DNA from: Papilionanthe hookeriana x Papilionanthe teres
Taxonomy: Eukaryota > Streptophyta > Magnoliopsida > Asparagales > Orchidaceae
Length of the DNA: 64,000 nt
Assembly: GCA_022702705.1 (NCBI GenBank)
Contig: CM040429.1
Location: 7,015,419 to 7,079,418, forward strand
Reading direction: 5' to 3'
Of this stretch, positions 21,721 through 29,539 are shown piece after piece. The position numbers were made by a program, and so were the translations under genes. Numbering within the stretch: position 1 is the first letter of the stretch; every line of letters starts with the position of its first letter. Under the pieces are notes generated by a model. It searched no databases. It was not told where the DNA came from and saw nothing but the letters and a program-made list of their open reading frames with translations.

Positions 21721-24227
21721 CTTGGAAGAGGAGGCCCCTCCCCTTGTGGCAATCCTAACCCATTAATATCCCTTCCACCCCCTTCCCTGCGGCCGAGCAG
21801 CTCCGGTGTGGAGCCCCGCCAAGATATTTATACACTGCTACTAAGTATTTAGTTTTTCATGCTCTACTCTTTTTTTTAAGAAACTCTTGAGGGATATTCA
21901 ATGAGCTAGTTGTTAATCCTAGCATAAAGCTGTAGATTTCCATGGGAATTTTTCCTTATTCTGATATTACTTCATGATTTTGGAAGAGCCTTGCTGATAA
22001 CTATCATGGAAACACACTAATTCTCTTCAATTACACGATAATTTTACTTGTCTAATTACTTCACTACAACTAATCTCATTTTGGATTTAAAATTATTCTA
22101 GTTTTTATGAATTTAATACGAGCTGCTCAAATTGAAATTAACTGTTACATGTTTACTTGAAATTATTCTTTCAGACTGCAATATCTGCCCTGCAATCTGT
22201 TCTACAGGAGGACTTCAAGGCTACAGAGATTGAGGTAACTTCTATCTTATAGCGTGCATATTTCCCTTCCAGCAAATTTTTTTGCATCTTTTTTATCCTA
22301 CCAGACAACTGATTAGATGACTTCTATATGCCAAATAAAGGAATGTAGAGGACGGTATGTAATAAAAATAACGGGAATTTACATACACAGCACCCAATTC
22401 TTATGCATTTACGTATCTGACACCAAAACTTTGCGGTGTCTGTAAAAATCAGAATTTTGGTGTGAGATACATAAAAATACATAATAATTGGGTGCTACGT
22501 ATGTAAATCTCCCTAAAAATAAATGAGGCATGAAAATTCCTCATTTTGAAGTGATGAATGAGTTGATTTCCTTTTAAATTTAAAATTTAAAATTTTATGA
22601 GAGAATATAGATCCAAATTGAAGCCATAGAGTAGTGGTCACTATAGTGTGATGAAATTAACAAGGTGTTTTCAAATCATTTTCGAGAGATATAAGAATTT
22701 GTAGAAAATGTTATAGTGTTTCCAAATAATTATTTTCTTTGTTCGACATATTTGGCTTTGATATCAAAATAAAATTTCACATTGTCCACGCAATTATGTA
22801 CTATGTGCAAAAAAATATTGAGGAAATGGAACTAAAAAGGGAACTTTACATACATGCCATATGTATTTATATGCTTAACTTCTAAACTTTTATATTTATA
22901 TTTATGACACTATCGTGTCATAAAACTATTTATGGATGGGTGTGTTGCATTTTTAAAAAGTTAGTAATAATGGTATTTTTTATGTGAGGTTAAAAATTTG
23001 AGTGCTACATATGCAAATATTAAAGTGTAGGTGTTAGACATCTGAATCCCGAAGAATTATATGTTATATATGTAAATTTACCTTATAAATAAGTGAAAAT
23101 GTTTAGTTCGTGAATTTCAAATTTTAAAATTCTGGGATGATCATTTTCCGTTCTAAAATTTTAAATTAAAAACAGAAGTATAGATGGACACTCAAGTGTG
23201 TTAAAACTAAGTCTTTTCAAATAATTATCTAGAGTGATTATTTGAATTTGATATCAAAAACAGAATTTACATGCTTTCATATAGATTTATAAAGCCATTT
23301 TATATTTGCATCTATCATATTTATCTAATAATTCGTAATGAAGAAAAATATTGTATAAAAAATTATTTGCCTTTTCAAATATTGTAACATCAAATATTTA
23401 AACCCATTGATATTAACTGAAATTTACTCATTTTTAATGTTTATCATTATTTGAAAATTTCGTAGTAATTTATTTTTCTAAACTAGACTTGAAGTGGAAG
23501 TATGTAAAAAACTTGGATCAAATTGGCTTTTAATATCTAAAATCACTACAAAATATCATCCTTATTATCATTTTTTTGGGTCAAATCTCCAAATGTTAGA
23601 TTATTGCATCCCATAATATATGGGCTCGATCGTTAAAGAAACAGTATGGGTATTAGTTTTATAAATATGCATATTTTTGGGTGTCATGCATGCAATTATC
23701 CCATAAAGATCTGGCTCACCTCAAGATTTAGACAAAATTACTTGAATGTTGAGTTGGGATTGAATGAGGTGGAAAATGGTTAAATCATCCAATAAAAGAG
23801 CATCCCAAATATAAATTCATCTTATATTCTAGTCATTCATTTGAAAAAGAAACTCAGTTATCACTTTTTTTTTCCGTTTTTCTTTTGAAGATTTATATGC
23901 ATACTTACATTTCTAACTCATAAACTTTAATTTTTACATATATGCTTTCTTATTCTTTCATGAGCATGAAAATGTTGTATTTCACCTTTTAGTAGTTTAA
24001 AACAGCGGTATCTTTAATCTGGAGAAAAAGTTTGGGTGATATAAATGTAAAAAGTAGAGTTTGTTGGATATGTAAATACATAAAATTAGGTGGTATGTAT
24101 GTAAAAAATGGACCTTTTTTTCTATATTTGGTAGGTGGGAGTTGTGAGAAAGGATGATCCTATTTTTAAGGTGCTATCTATAGAGGAGATTGACGAGCAT
24201 CTGACTGCCATCAGCGAGCGCGACTGA
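4850..24227 (+). CDS. PAA: Proteasome subunit alpha type-6 (20S core alpha-1 position, PAA), C-terminal six exons
   Basis: This is a structural subunit of the alpha ring of the 20S proteasome, which degrades ubiquitinated proteins in cytosol and nucleus. Joined exons are 4850-4946, 11015-11073, 11401-11483, 15360-15455, 22175-22234 and 24135-24227. All have GT-AG borders and matching phases, and they give about 162 codons with one stop. Recognisable family blocks in order are SLVQQARNEAAEFRF, YEMPVDVLAKW, YTQHAYMRPLGV, KCDPAGHFFGHKATSAG, LQEDFKATEIEVGVVRK and EIDEHLTAISERD at the C-terminus. The family is about 246 residues, so about 85 N-terminal residues, including the alpha-ring entry helix, are missing from the window and should lie upstream. 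No frameshift or internal stop interrupts the exons, so the gene looks functional despite introns of 6.1, 0.3, 3.9, 6.7 and 1.9 kb filled with transposons. Paralogue (PAA1 or PAA2) cannot be told. Confidence 0.95.
5128..6537. repeat. Three tandem copies of a ~470-bp unit in a PAA intron
   Basis: The landmark AATGCTGAAGAAAG occurs at 5142, 5613 and 6083, a period of 470-471 bp. Each unit repeats the same order: that landmark, then ACCACCAACACATRATGCAT, a GGGCGGGAAGAG-like block, AAGTTTTGGTGC, GTTGGGAAG and a T-rich run before TTTTGAGCCAA. Copies differ by many substitutions and a CA microsatellite is present only at the second junction (6047-6072). The open frames seen in each copy are not conserved as proteins, so I read it as non-coding. 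Confidence 0.85.
6539..7497 (+). repeat. 5' LTR of the gag-type gypsy element
   Basis: It matches 9563-10392 over most of its length. The start is placed at a TG by alignment and is uncertain by tens of bases. The last ~180 bp have no counterpart in the other LTR. Confidence 0.65.
7498..7510 (+). other. Primer-binding site
   Basis: TGGTATCAAAATT resembles the plant initiator-tRNA-Met primer site TGGTATCAGAGC and lies directly after the first LTR. Confidence 0.65.
7654..8640 (+). pseudogene. Gypsy gag remnant with CCHC zinc knuckle
   Basis: This encoded a capsid/nucleocapsid polyprotein. An open 89-codon frame (7654-7923) is followed, across frame changes, by gag landmarks: FEGRMDSIDFLEWMQIVEW near 7940, a KVKLPTTKL-like stretch near 8033, ITWEKMKREMQRR near 8090, and MKPDISNVVQLQHYWTLRDV near 8307. 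A zinc knuckle at 8567-8608 reads C-FE-C-YGFG-H-IAFS-C, the exact C-x2-C-x4-H-x4-C spacing. Stops and shifts separate these blocks, so no full product can be made. Confidence 0.75.
8890..8960 (+). pseudogene. Retropepsin (protease) trace of the same element
   Basis: The frame reads MCLVDTGSSV with the aspartic-protease active site DTGS at 8931-8942, placed after gag as in gypsy elements. Flanking sequence is broken by stops. Confidence 0.55.
9563..10392 (+). repeat. 3' LTR of the gag-type gypsy element, 3' end missing
   Basis: It matches the 5' LTR from its start to the GCAACCATCTT block and then diverges, so roughly the last 180 bp of the LTR are absent or unalignable. It carries a C-rich CCCCACTCC tandem tract (10219-10258) not shared with the 5' LTR. 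Confidence 0.65.
11015..11073 (+). CDS. PAA: PAA exon B
   Basis: The acceptor is CTACAG. The first base completes the split tryptophan codon, 19 codons follow (IADKSQIYTQHAYMRPLGV), and one base is left before the GTCAGT donor. The exon is 59 nt and in phase with both neighbours. Confidence 0.95.
11092..11313. mobile_element. MITE, family B, copy 1
   Basis: Terminal sequence AAGTGCCAAAATAGTC and an interior GAGGGCTAAAATAGTTCT are shared with 14526-14750. It fills about two thirds of the 327-bp intron between PAA exons B and C. Confidence 0.65.
11401..11483 (+). CDS. PAA: PAA exon C
   Basis: Two bases complete a valine codon, then 27 codons run from AMILGIDEEKG to GHFFGHK, ending at a GTACTT donor. 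The block CDPAGHFFGHK is strongly conserved in alpha-6 subunits. Confidence 0.95.
11599..11838. mobile_element. Foldback MITE, family A, copy 1
   Basis: It begins GGGCATTTATATACATAAC and ends with the inverted form ATGTAAATCTTCC. The arms carry CAATTCCTATGCATTTACAT and its near reverse complement. It is flanked by perfect 9-bp duplications TTCTAGTTT (11590-11598 and 11839-11847). It lies in PAA intron C-D. Confidence 0.85.
13494..13613. repeat. 57-bp tandem duplication
   Basis: GATTCTCCAGTGGTTGGG starts at 13494 and 13551, and a third partial start is at 13608, a 57-bp period. It is intronic and non-coding. Confidence 0.8.
14526..14750. mobile_element. MITE, family B, copy 2
   Basis: Left end GAAGTGTCGAAATGATTCT and right end CACTATTTTGGCACCTTA form imperfect terminal inverted repeats. 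The interior AATGAGGGCTAAAATAGTTC matches copy 1 at 11092-11313. Confidence 0.65.
15360..15455 (+). CDS. PAA: PAA exon D
   Basis: There are 32 whole codons between a TTAG acceptor and a GTATGT donor, reading ATSAGLKEQEAINFLEKK onward to SYEETVQ. The following intron (15456-22174) contains a complete antisense gypsy element. Confidence 0.95.
15657..16512 (-). repeat. 3' LTR of the antisense gypsy element
   Basis: It pairs with 20552-21768. On the minus strand it starts TGTTAATGGACTAGGGTAGC, the usual TG LTR start. It is interrupted by a SINE at 16260-16417. Confidence 0.75.
16260..16417 (-). mobile_element. tRNA-derived SINE inserted in the LTR
   Basis: On the minus strand it carries an A-box-like ATGACCTGGTGGTTTGGG and, about 35 bp on, the B box GGGTTCGATCCC, and it ends in a T-rich tail. 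Flanks AACCCCAGCACTATATATAT (from 16235) and AACCCCAACACTATATATAT (from 16418) form a target duplication of over 20 bp. The other LTR lacks the insert, so the SINE arrived after the retrotransposon. Confidence 0.8.
16507..16761 (-). pseudogene. Gypsy integrase C-terminal domain
   Basis: The 84-codon frame reads FQKGDQVWIWLNKQNF, then GAFRKLKL, SRPFRILKKLNDNVYKSNLP and FNMANLTSY. These match the C-terminal end of plant gypsy integrases (GD-VWV-L, KL-PR--GPF-ILKKI-DNAY--DLP). It ends next to the 3' LTR, as expected for the end of pol. Confidence 0.85.
16762..17370 (-). pseudogene. Gypsy integrase core remnant
   Basis: Minus-strand translation across stops gives RTLGENLNTKLQFNSVAHP, then EVMNKSLGNLLRC and a CILAQPS stretch. 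This corresponds to the third acidic-residue region and downstream part of gypsy integrase (HPQTDGQTEVVNRSLGNLLR type). Stops interrupt it. Confidence 0.7.
17860..18960 (-). pseudogene. Gypsy reverse transcriptase / RNase H remnant
   Basis: Minus-strand fragments near 18880-18640 read DLIARGLVRESIS, a VGSSTR-like block in place of the usual INKIT region, a LDDLLDQL-type helix in a shifted frame, and FSKIDLR (the K-DLRSGYH block). The RNase H part follows leftward. Several frameshifts and stops show it is dead. Confidence 0.65.
19514..20300 (-). pseudogene. Gypsy gag remnant
   Basis: The open frame 19514-19768 reads YMRVLKLAINNDVRLHIYWL, then LRDVQTLALEMERQQ. This is the gag segment also seen as YWTLRDVQTLVLKVER at about 8330-8395 in the sense element. 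The upstream gag part continues right to about 20300 in broken frames. Confidence 0.7.
20531..20542 (-). other. Primer-binding site of the antisense gypsy element
   Basis: The minus strand reads TAGTATCAGAAC next to the right LTR, a degenerate form of TGGTATCAGAGC. Confidence 0.6.
20800..21296. mobile_element. hAT-like MITE in the gypsy 5' LTR
   Basis: Ends TAGGGCTGTCAAAACG and (inverted) TAGGGGTGTACATGAG are imperfect terminal inverted repeats. Subterminal GTTCG/CGAAC-rich arms face each other across an AT-rich centre that contains (CT)n(TA)n at 20957-21008. It is flanked by TTTGCAAC (20792-20799) and TTAGCAAC (21297-21304), a 7/8 match to an 8-bp target duplication as hAT transposases make. 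No transposase is encoded. Confidence 0.85.
21641..21719. repeat. (TA)n microsatellite
   Basis: About 39 uninterrupted TA units lie in the gypsy LTR. The matching place in the other LTR has only 8-11 units on each side of the SINE. Confidence 0.95.
22175..22234 (+). CDS. PAA: PAA exon E
   Basis: Twenty whole codons read TAISALQSVLQEDFKATEIE between TTTCAG and GTAACT. The exon lies about 400 bp right of the gypsy element's outer LTR. Confidence 0.95.
22373..22514. mobile_element. Foldback MITE, family A, copy 2 (short form)
   Basis: This is a 142-bp copy with little loop between the arms. Left arm ACCCAATTCTTATGCATTTAC faces right arm ATACATAATAATTGGGTGCT. Flanks AAAAATAAC and AAAAATAAA match 8/9. 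It lies in PAA intron E-F. Confidence 0.8.
22839..23084. mobile_element. Foldback MITE, family A, copy 3
   Basis: Left GGGAACTTTACATACATGCC and right ATATGTTATATATGTAAATT, with arms of the family form. No clear target duplication remains. Confidence 0.65.
23888..24115. mobile_element. Foldback MITE, family A, copy 4, abutting the PAA last-exon acceptor
   Basis: The right arm ends GGTGGTATGTATGTAAAAAA, followed by a T-rich run and the TTGGTAG acceptor at 24134. The left arm at 23890-23950 matches the family (TTACATTTCTAACTCATAAA). Confidence 0.7.
24135..24227 (+). CDS. PAA: PAA terminal exon F with stop
   Basis: Thirty codons plus TGA read VGVVRKDDPIFK onward to the C-terminus LTAISERD. The acceptor is TTGGTAG at 24134. 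Its pyrimidine tract is only about 18 bases long because a MITE ends directly upstream (about 24115). Confidence 0.95.
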   Translation: MGVVRKDDPIFKVLSIEEIDEHLTAISERD

Positions 24228-26050
24228 ACTGTAATTTTCATCAAAACTATATATTACAGTTTGTGCAAAATGCGCTTGGGAATTTTAATATTAAAAGGCT
24301 GTAATTGAATACAATTTTACCAATCCCCCCGCCGGCAATCACAGTATTTGTAGTTTTTTTTTTATCACAAGAGTTCTCAGGACCTGCTAATTATTCCGTC
24401 ACGTTTCTTATTATTCACTTTAATTTCTTCTGGCACTCATATTTTGCAAATAAATCCCTACTTCAGTTTAAATTTATTTATGCAGAATTTACTATGTGTT
24501 TAAGGTTGTTTTTCACAGCGTTAGATGTTGTCACACGTCTGATTGCATTTTTCCCTTTATATGGCACAATTCTAATGTATTTACATTTCTACCATCTAAA
24601 TTTTCATATTCATACTTATACATAAGAAGGTGTGTATAATTTTCACAATCGTTATTTATAAATATTGATATTCATAACTAATCTTATCTACAACTCAGTC
24701 ATCCTACAGGGACCTTAGCTTAGGTTGCCTGTTCACTTAAAGTTTGACAGTAGTATTTATTGATAAGTCTACCTCACAATTCTTTATCTATTTACATTTC
24801 TAACATTTAAGTTTGATATTTATATTTATAATATATTGATATTAAAAATTCTTGCTTGGTGACTATACATATTTGAGAAATGTTTATATTTGGGTAAGGT
24901 GTAAGGATGAATAAATCATAGGGTCTTCGGAGGCCCGTGAAGCAAGCCAAGTACACCTATTGCAGTGGTCGATCTATGCCCTCAAGATGAAGTGGTTGAA
25001 CTAAGCCAACTCAACCGCCGAAGTGATGAACTGAGCCCACCTGTCAAACTGATTTAACTAGACTGACAAATGATGATCTTTTCACTAAGAGATTGTGGAT
25101 AAACTTAAGTCTCATACTGGATATAATTTCATAATTATTTTAATCTTTCTCTTACGTATAATCCTCCCTCTAAACTATTTTTTCTAGGCGATTTTTAAGG
25201 GATATTTATGTAAATATGAAAGTTTAGATGTTAAATATATAAGAATTGTGCGATATTCATGTAAACGCCTCAAGAAAAAATCCAGATTTTCTCTCTTAAA
25301 CATTCATTTATATTAAAAAATTATTAATTCAAATAAATATTTTTAACACACCTATGAAATTTAATATTTGCTGCCATTCATTGACCTGAGGATTAAATTA
25401 TTATGTCTTCTAGACGCTTCTAGAATTCAAGGAGTTTGCAGCACATCCTATCAATTTCTCAACGCTTCACAGCTTGTGCGAAGAAGAATTGTTCAGAAAA
25501 ATAATGGTAAGTGACAGTGTGACGCAACTTAATTTAGTTGATAAATCAATTTTCATAGCAATAATTCCATAAATTTGACGTTTTCGAAGTGCTGATTAGT
25601 CATAATTCAATCGTTAGAAATTGGGACGTGCATGATTTGATTCATATTTGAAATTACATTAAATTTGACTTTTTTAATCAATCATTTATCCAAGACAAAA
25701 TTGACATCACGACAGACCAAATAAATAGATAAAGAAAAATTAGGATTGATTTAATTTAATTTTTTATTTAAATATGTTGTTTAGTATTTTTTCTTTTTCA
25801 TATTTTTATTTTTGAAAAAGAAATTAACTTGGTTATCTAAAATTTTATTTTAAGTGTTTTTAAAAAATAATTAAATAAATTATTATGACTTAATATTTCA
25901 TAATTTTATTTATATTTTTTTGCTCTCTTTGATTTTAATCAATAAATTGATTTAATTTAATTTCATAAATTTGTCAAAAATTAAGCATCCAAATAATATT
26001 ATTGTGAAGCACTTATACATTAGAAAGTTTGGTTATACATTTAAAGAAGG
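24228..26050. other. AT-rich intergenic stretch after PAA
   Basis: It starts with the PAA 3' UTR and probable polyadenylation region. There are MITE family-A halves at 24558-24640, 24777-24900 and 25196-25270. The last two face each other and may be one copy split by about 300 bp. One exon-like segment (25414-25506) is listed separately. Nothing else is recognised. Confidence 0.5.
25414..25506 (+). other. Orphan exon-like segment, 31 codons
   Basis: An in-phase block between a TCTTCTAG acceptor and an ATG/GTAAGTGAC donor reads TLLEFKEFAAHPINFSTLHS then LCEEELFRKIM. Composition and both splice sites look genuine inside AT-rich intergenic DNA. I find no partner exon nearby and do not recognise the peptide. 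It could be a captured or relic exon, or chance. Confidence 0.35.
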
Positions 26051-26476
26051 CATTTTTTTTTTCTTTAAATATTTATGTTTTAATGTTAGAAATATTCATA
26101 TTTCATGATTTTTCTCATATATCATTAATTGTACATGAATAAAAAATTAGAAATATAGTACACAAATAATTTCTTTATTTTCATATATTGTAAGTGTAAA
26201 AAAAATATTATAAATATAAAGTTATAGTCTAGGTAGATTTAATAAATTTATTATTTTTCAGGATAAGAGCGAGTCTATAAAATTTTTTAAAATAAAACTC
26301 TTTAATGGGCCAGGTGGAAGTTGAAATGAAATTTAGCCACTATGTGAATGGGGCTATAATTAAGCCAGAGTCTAGTCCAATATATCATGGTGTTGAATTA
26401 TTTTAAGACATAGGATCCCGTACCATCTGAGAGTATATACAACTTAATGAAATACTTTGTATTTTAGGAAGAGTGT

Positions 26477-27456
26477 TGATGCGCCACCAACAAATTTTCA
26501 TCATCCGTCATGAATCTTGAGGCATAAACGAATCTTGGTGCAATCTTTTGAGCAAGAAACATTCAAATCTTAATAAAAAGTCATCCAAAGCTCTGATTTC
26601 AGTAAACTTATAGTCAAATTGACCGGCTCGATGAGATAGACCTAATGATATAAAAAGTAGTCCAATCCGAATCAAATTAAAACGAGATCAAGTCATTAAA
26701 CCATTCTTTGAAGATTTCTAAACACATTTGAAAGGTCAAACAAATGCCGACACTAGCAAGCCTATATTCAAATCGAGCACCTCGACAAAACAAATCCAAC
26801 GAGTCCAAGATCACTCAATTCCGATATCGTTAAGGCCATCAAATGCCCCTTAAACGCCGTCTAATCAAGGGAAGTCCTCTGAACCGTCCAATCAAAATGA
26901 CTGCATTAATTGCACCAAAAAACACTATAAATAGACTCCCAACCCTCACATGTAGAGGGGCTGAAGCCTAGAGATAGAGCCTGATGCCTTGAGGATAAAC
27001 TGCAGCTTAACACCACCGCCGACCTACGGCGACCACCCCCGACTTCGTGGGCACCGCCGACTACCGTCGACCATCACCTACTGTTGTCAACCACAGTCGA
27101 TCTACGTCATCGGCTATCACCAATCTCTGTTGACCTCCGCCAACCGTTGTCGACCACCACTAACCACCATCGTTAATCACCACCAACTAGACTATATCAA
27201 TCGATGTTGTAATCTGAAGAATATAATCACCCTTTCCCGTCTGTGGAACAAGAGATTTCTGTAATCAACAATCAATAGTGGATTTTCGCAACTGGGCCAG
27301 ACCCCGTGGTTTTTCCCTTTACGGTTTTTCCATGTAAAAACTTCTAGAATCATCATCGTTATTTATTCTTCATCTACGTGTGTGTCTTTAAATTATCATA
27401 CAATCTTAAGATGATAATTAGTTACTCTACCGCCGCGAATTTTCTTGCACGCATCA
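26477..27456 (+). mobile_element. Solo LTR, family C
   Basis: It begins TGATGCGCC and ends ACGCATCA, and these ends form a 7-bp inverted repeat. Flanks AGTGT (26472-26476) and AGTCT (27457-27461) match 4/5. A CCAAT motif near 26889 and a TATA box ACTATAAATAG near 26924 mark the LTR promoter. A GC-rich ACCACCGTCGACC-type tract follows (27000-27190). No internal retroelement sequence adjoins, so it is a solo LTR left by recombination. Confidence 0.85.
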
Positions 27457-27603
27457 AGTCTTTGTAAGGAGAGAGTGGGATTGAAGAGATTTCTTGAGGG
27501 AACGTTGATGAAAATTATTAATTTAAGACCTCCGATTAGTTGGAGGAATATGTCTTCTTAGGGATTTTTGTAATTCATAGAGTTTCTATGAGGAAGAGCA
27601 AAA

Positions 27604-27607
<4 letters not shown>

Positions 27608-27634
<27 letters not shown>
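27608..27634. repeat. (GA)n microsatellite
   Basis: About 13 GA units. Confidence 0.9.
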
Positions 27635-27638
<4 letters not shown>

Positions 27639-27969
27639 CTGGTAAAAAATCTAGAGCACCTCCAGGGAAGAGAAATGAAGAGGTAAAAAAATGAGAGATC
27701 CCCTTCTCTTTCCTCTTGTTGTATACATGAGATAGAAAATAATATAAAATTATTAAAGTAGGATATCAAGGATTATATTGTTGACTTCTCTCTAACCACT
27801 GTCGTGACTAAGAGAAATTGTTGGCTAATGTAAGATATTGTAGAAAAGATGACCATCCCTGATGCTTAGGCAATGAGATTGTGCCTAGTGTCGAGCGACA
27901 TCATTAAATGAGAGATTGATGGATTTCTGGTCGATCCTGATAGCTTTCTCAAAATTGCTACCTTCATGG

Positions 27970-28042
27970 AGATTGGTCTAAGTCTTTCCCTTAGGGAAGA
28001 TGATACAACATTAAGTCTTTCCCTTAGGGAAGATGATGATAG
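27970..28042. repeat. Short tandem duplication of a near-palindrome
   Basis: TAAGTCTTTCCCTTAGGGAA occurs twice, 36 bp apart. TTTCCCTTAGGGAA is nearly self-complementary. Copy 2 of the segmental duplication has only a degraded single version (about 30065-30090). Confidence 0.7.
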
Positions 28043-28832
28043 ATCAGTCACTTCGATAGATGAGCTCGATCCAAATACTTCGGCAGGTGAGCTCAATTTA
28101 GCGAAACAAAAGTCAATTAAATTTTTTTTAAACCAGTATTTGTGTATGTTCATGGATTGAACCTAGCTTGGTCGAAACAAAATGGAATTTATTTTTGATT
28201 CAAGCTTGAACCAAGCTTTCACATATTGGCACATGTTCATACTCGCCTAAAATTTGCAATGATCATACTTGATTTCTACTTAACTACTTTATTATAGTCA
28301 AATAAGCTTAAAATTCAAATCAGAACTTTACTTTATTTTTCAGATATAAAGTTATTAGCAAATTATTTTACATATTTAAATAAAAAAATAAAGAAGAAAT
28401 TACATAAATTTTATATTAGCAGCTAATTAATATATCAAAAATAAATAATATTTATTAAAAAAATAAAATAAGTTCTAAGTTGTAAGCAATATCTTTTATA
28501 ATTAAAAAATATAAATAAATACTAACAAATTTGTTTATTGAAATATATATTAAAAAAAAGAAATTACATTAGATTCATATATATTTATATATATCCACAC
28601 ACATAATATGCTACTATTAAATATTTAATTAATTAACTTTTATCTAATTAAATTCATTTAAATAATATGATAGAAATCTAAGCATTAAATAAGTTATTTA
28701 TTTAACAATAAACATATTTGCTTGTGATTATTACTAAATGAATTAGATAATATTCAAATTTATTTCATTTAACCCTCAAATTTCAAAAAAATATTTAAAT
28801 TATTCATTTATTAATTCAACATACATAATCAA

Positions 28833-29189
28833 CCACCGCCTACGGCCGTCACCTCGGTCTACCGTCGTCGACTATCGCCAACCTCCATTGACTTCCGCCA
28901 ACCGTCGTCGATCACCACCAACCAGACGTCATCATCCAACGCTGTAATCTGAAAACTATAGTTACCATTTTCTGTCTGCGAGATAAAGAATTTCTGTAAT
29001 CATTAATCAATAGTGGGTTTTCGCAACTGGCTCAGGCTCCGTGGTTTTTCCTTTTACGGGATTTCAACATAAGATTTTTTGGAGTCGTCACTGCTTATTT
29101 CTCTTTCATCTGTGTGTATGTTAAATTCTCGTACGATGTTAAGATGATAATCCGTTACTCTATCGTCACGAATTTTCTAGCACGCATCA
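28833..29189 (+). mobile_element. Truncated LTR, family C
   Basis: It matches the last ~360 bp of the solo LTR at 26477-27456, from ACCGCC/ACCGTCG repeats through AATCAATAGTGG and CGTGGTTTTTCC to GCACGCATCA. The 5' part is missing. Confidence 0.85.
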
Positions 29190-29539
29190 AGTATAATAAA
29201 GCCTTTTATTGAATAATAATTATTAAGCGGCTTGTTAAGCCACAAGATGAGTCTTATCACCTATTAACAAGTAAAAGTATCAAACTACTCATTAGCTAAT
29301 CAAATAAGCATATCAATGATCAACTTATCGAGCTTAAAAATAATATTTTAATTGAAAGTACAATTAAATAAATAAGTATTTTAAAGAGAGTACAAGCGTA
29401 TAGATTAATAAAGTAAAATTATTAGTTATATTTATAATCAAAGAGAGCATATTAGTTCACGTATACATTCAAAGAAGATAGATGTACTGCACCATCACTG
29501 AGCCACATGAATAAATTTGTATAAAGAATACTTTTTTTT

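Larger units (their letters stand above)
15657..21768 (-). mobile_element. Ty3/gypsy LTR retrotransposon, antisense in PAA intron D-E
   Basis: Direct repeats at about 15657-16512 and 20552-21768 share CGTAAATATTATTGT, CTCTCTAGGGC, GTGGTGGATGTGCA-like, TATGTGGAGGTAATCACCACC and GGAAATCTGAGACA blocks. On the minus strand the order is 5' LTR (right), primer site, gag, protease region, reverse transcriptase, RNase H region, integrase, 3' LTR (left), which is the gypsy order. All coding parts are broken by stops and shifts. The LTRs differ greatly in length because later insertions enlarged them: a SINE in the left one, and a hAT-like MITE plus a long TA tract in the right one. Confidence 0.85.
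20552..21768 (-). repeat. 5' LTR of the antisense gypsy element
   Basis: It pairs with the left LTR. It is expanded by the hAT-like insertion at 20800-21296 and by a (TA)n run at 21641-21719. Confidence 0.75.
26054..28835. repeat. Segmental duplication, copy 1 (split by a solo LTR region)
   Basis: Two parts (26054-26375 and 27780-28835) match 29540-29870 and 29871-30897 in the same order. Landmarks are GGATAAGAGCGAGTCTATAA, TTGTTGACTTCTCT, GATTGATGGAT, AAAATTGCTACCTTCATGGA, ATGCTACTATTAAATATTTA and CAACATACATAATCAACC. The 1.4 kb between the parts (26376-27779) is absent from copy 2 and holds the solo LTR at 26477-27456. Confidence 0.8.

Noticed and set aside
26989..27264. 91-codon frame rich in proline, histidine and arginine
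   Set aside because: It is the same GC-rich tract of the family-C LTR in sense orientation.
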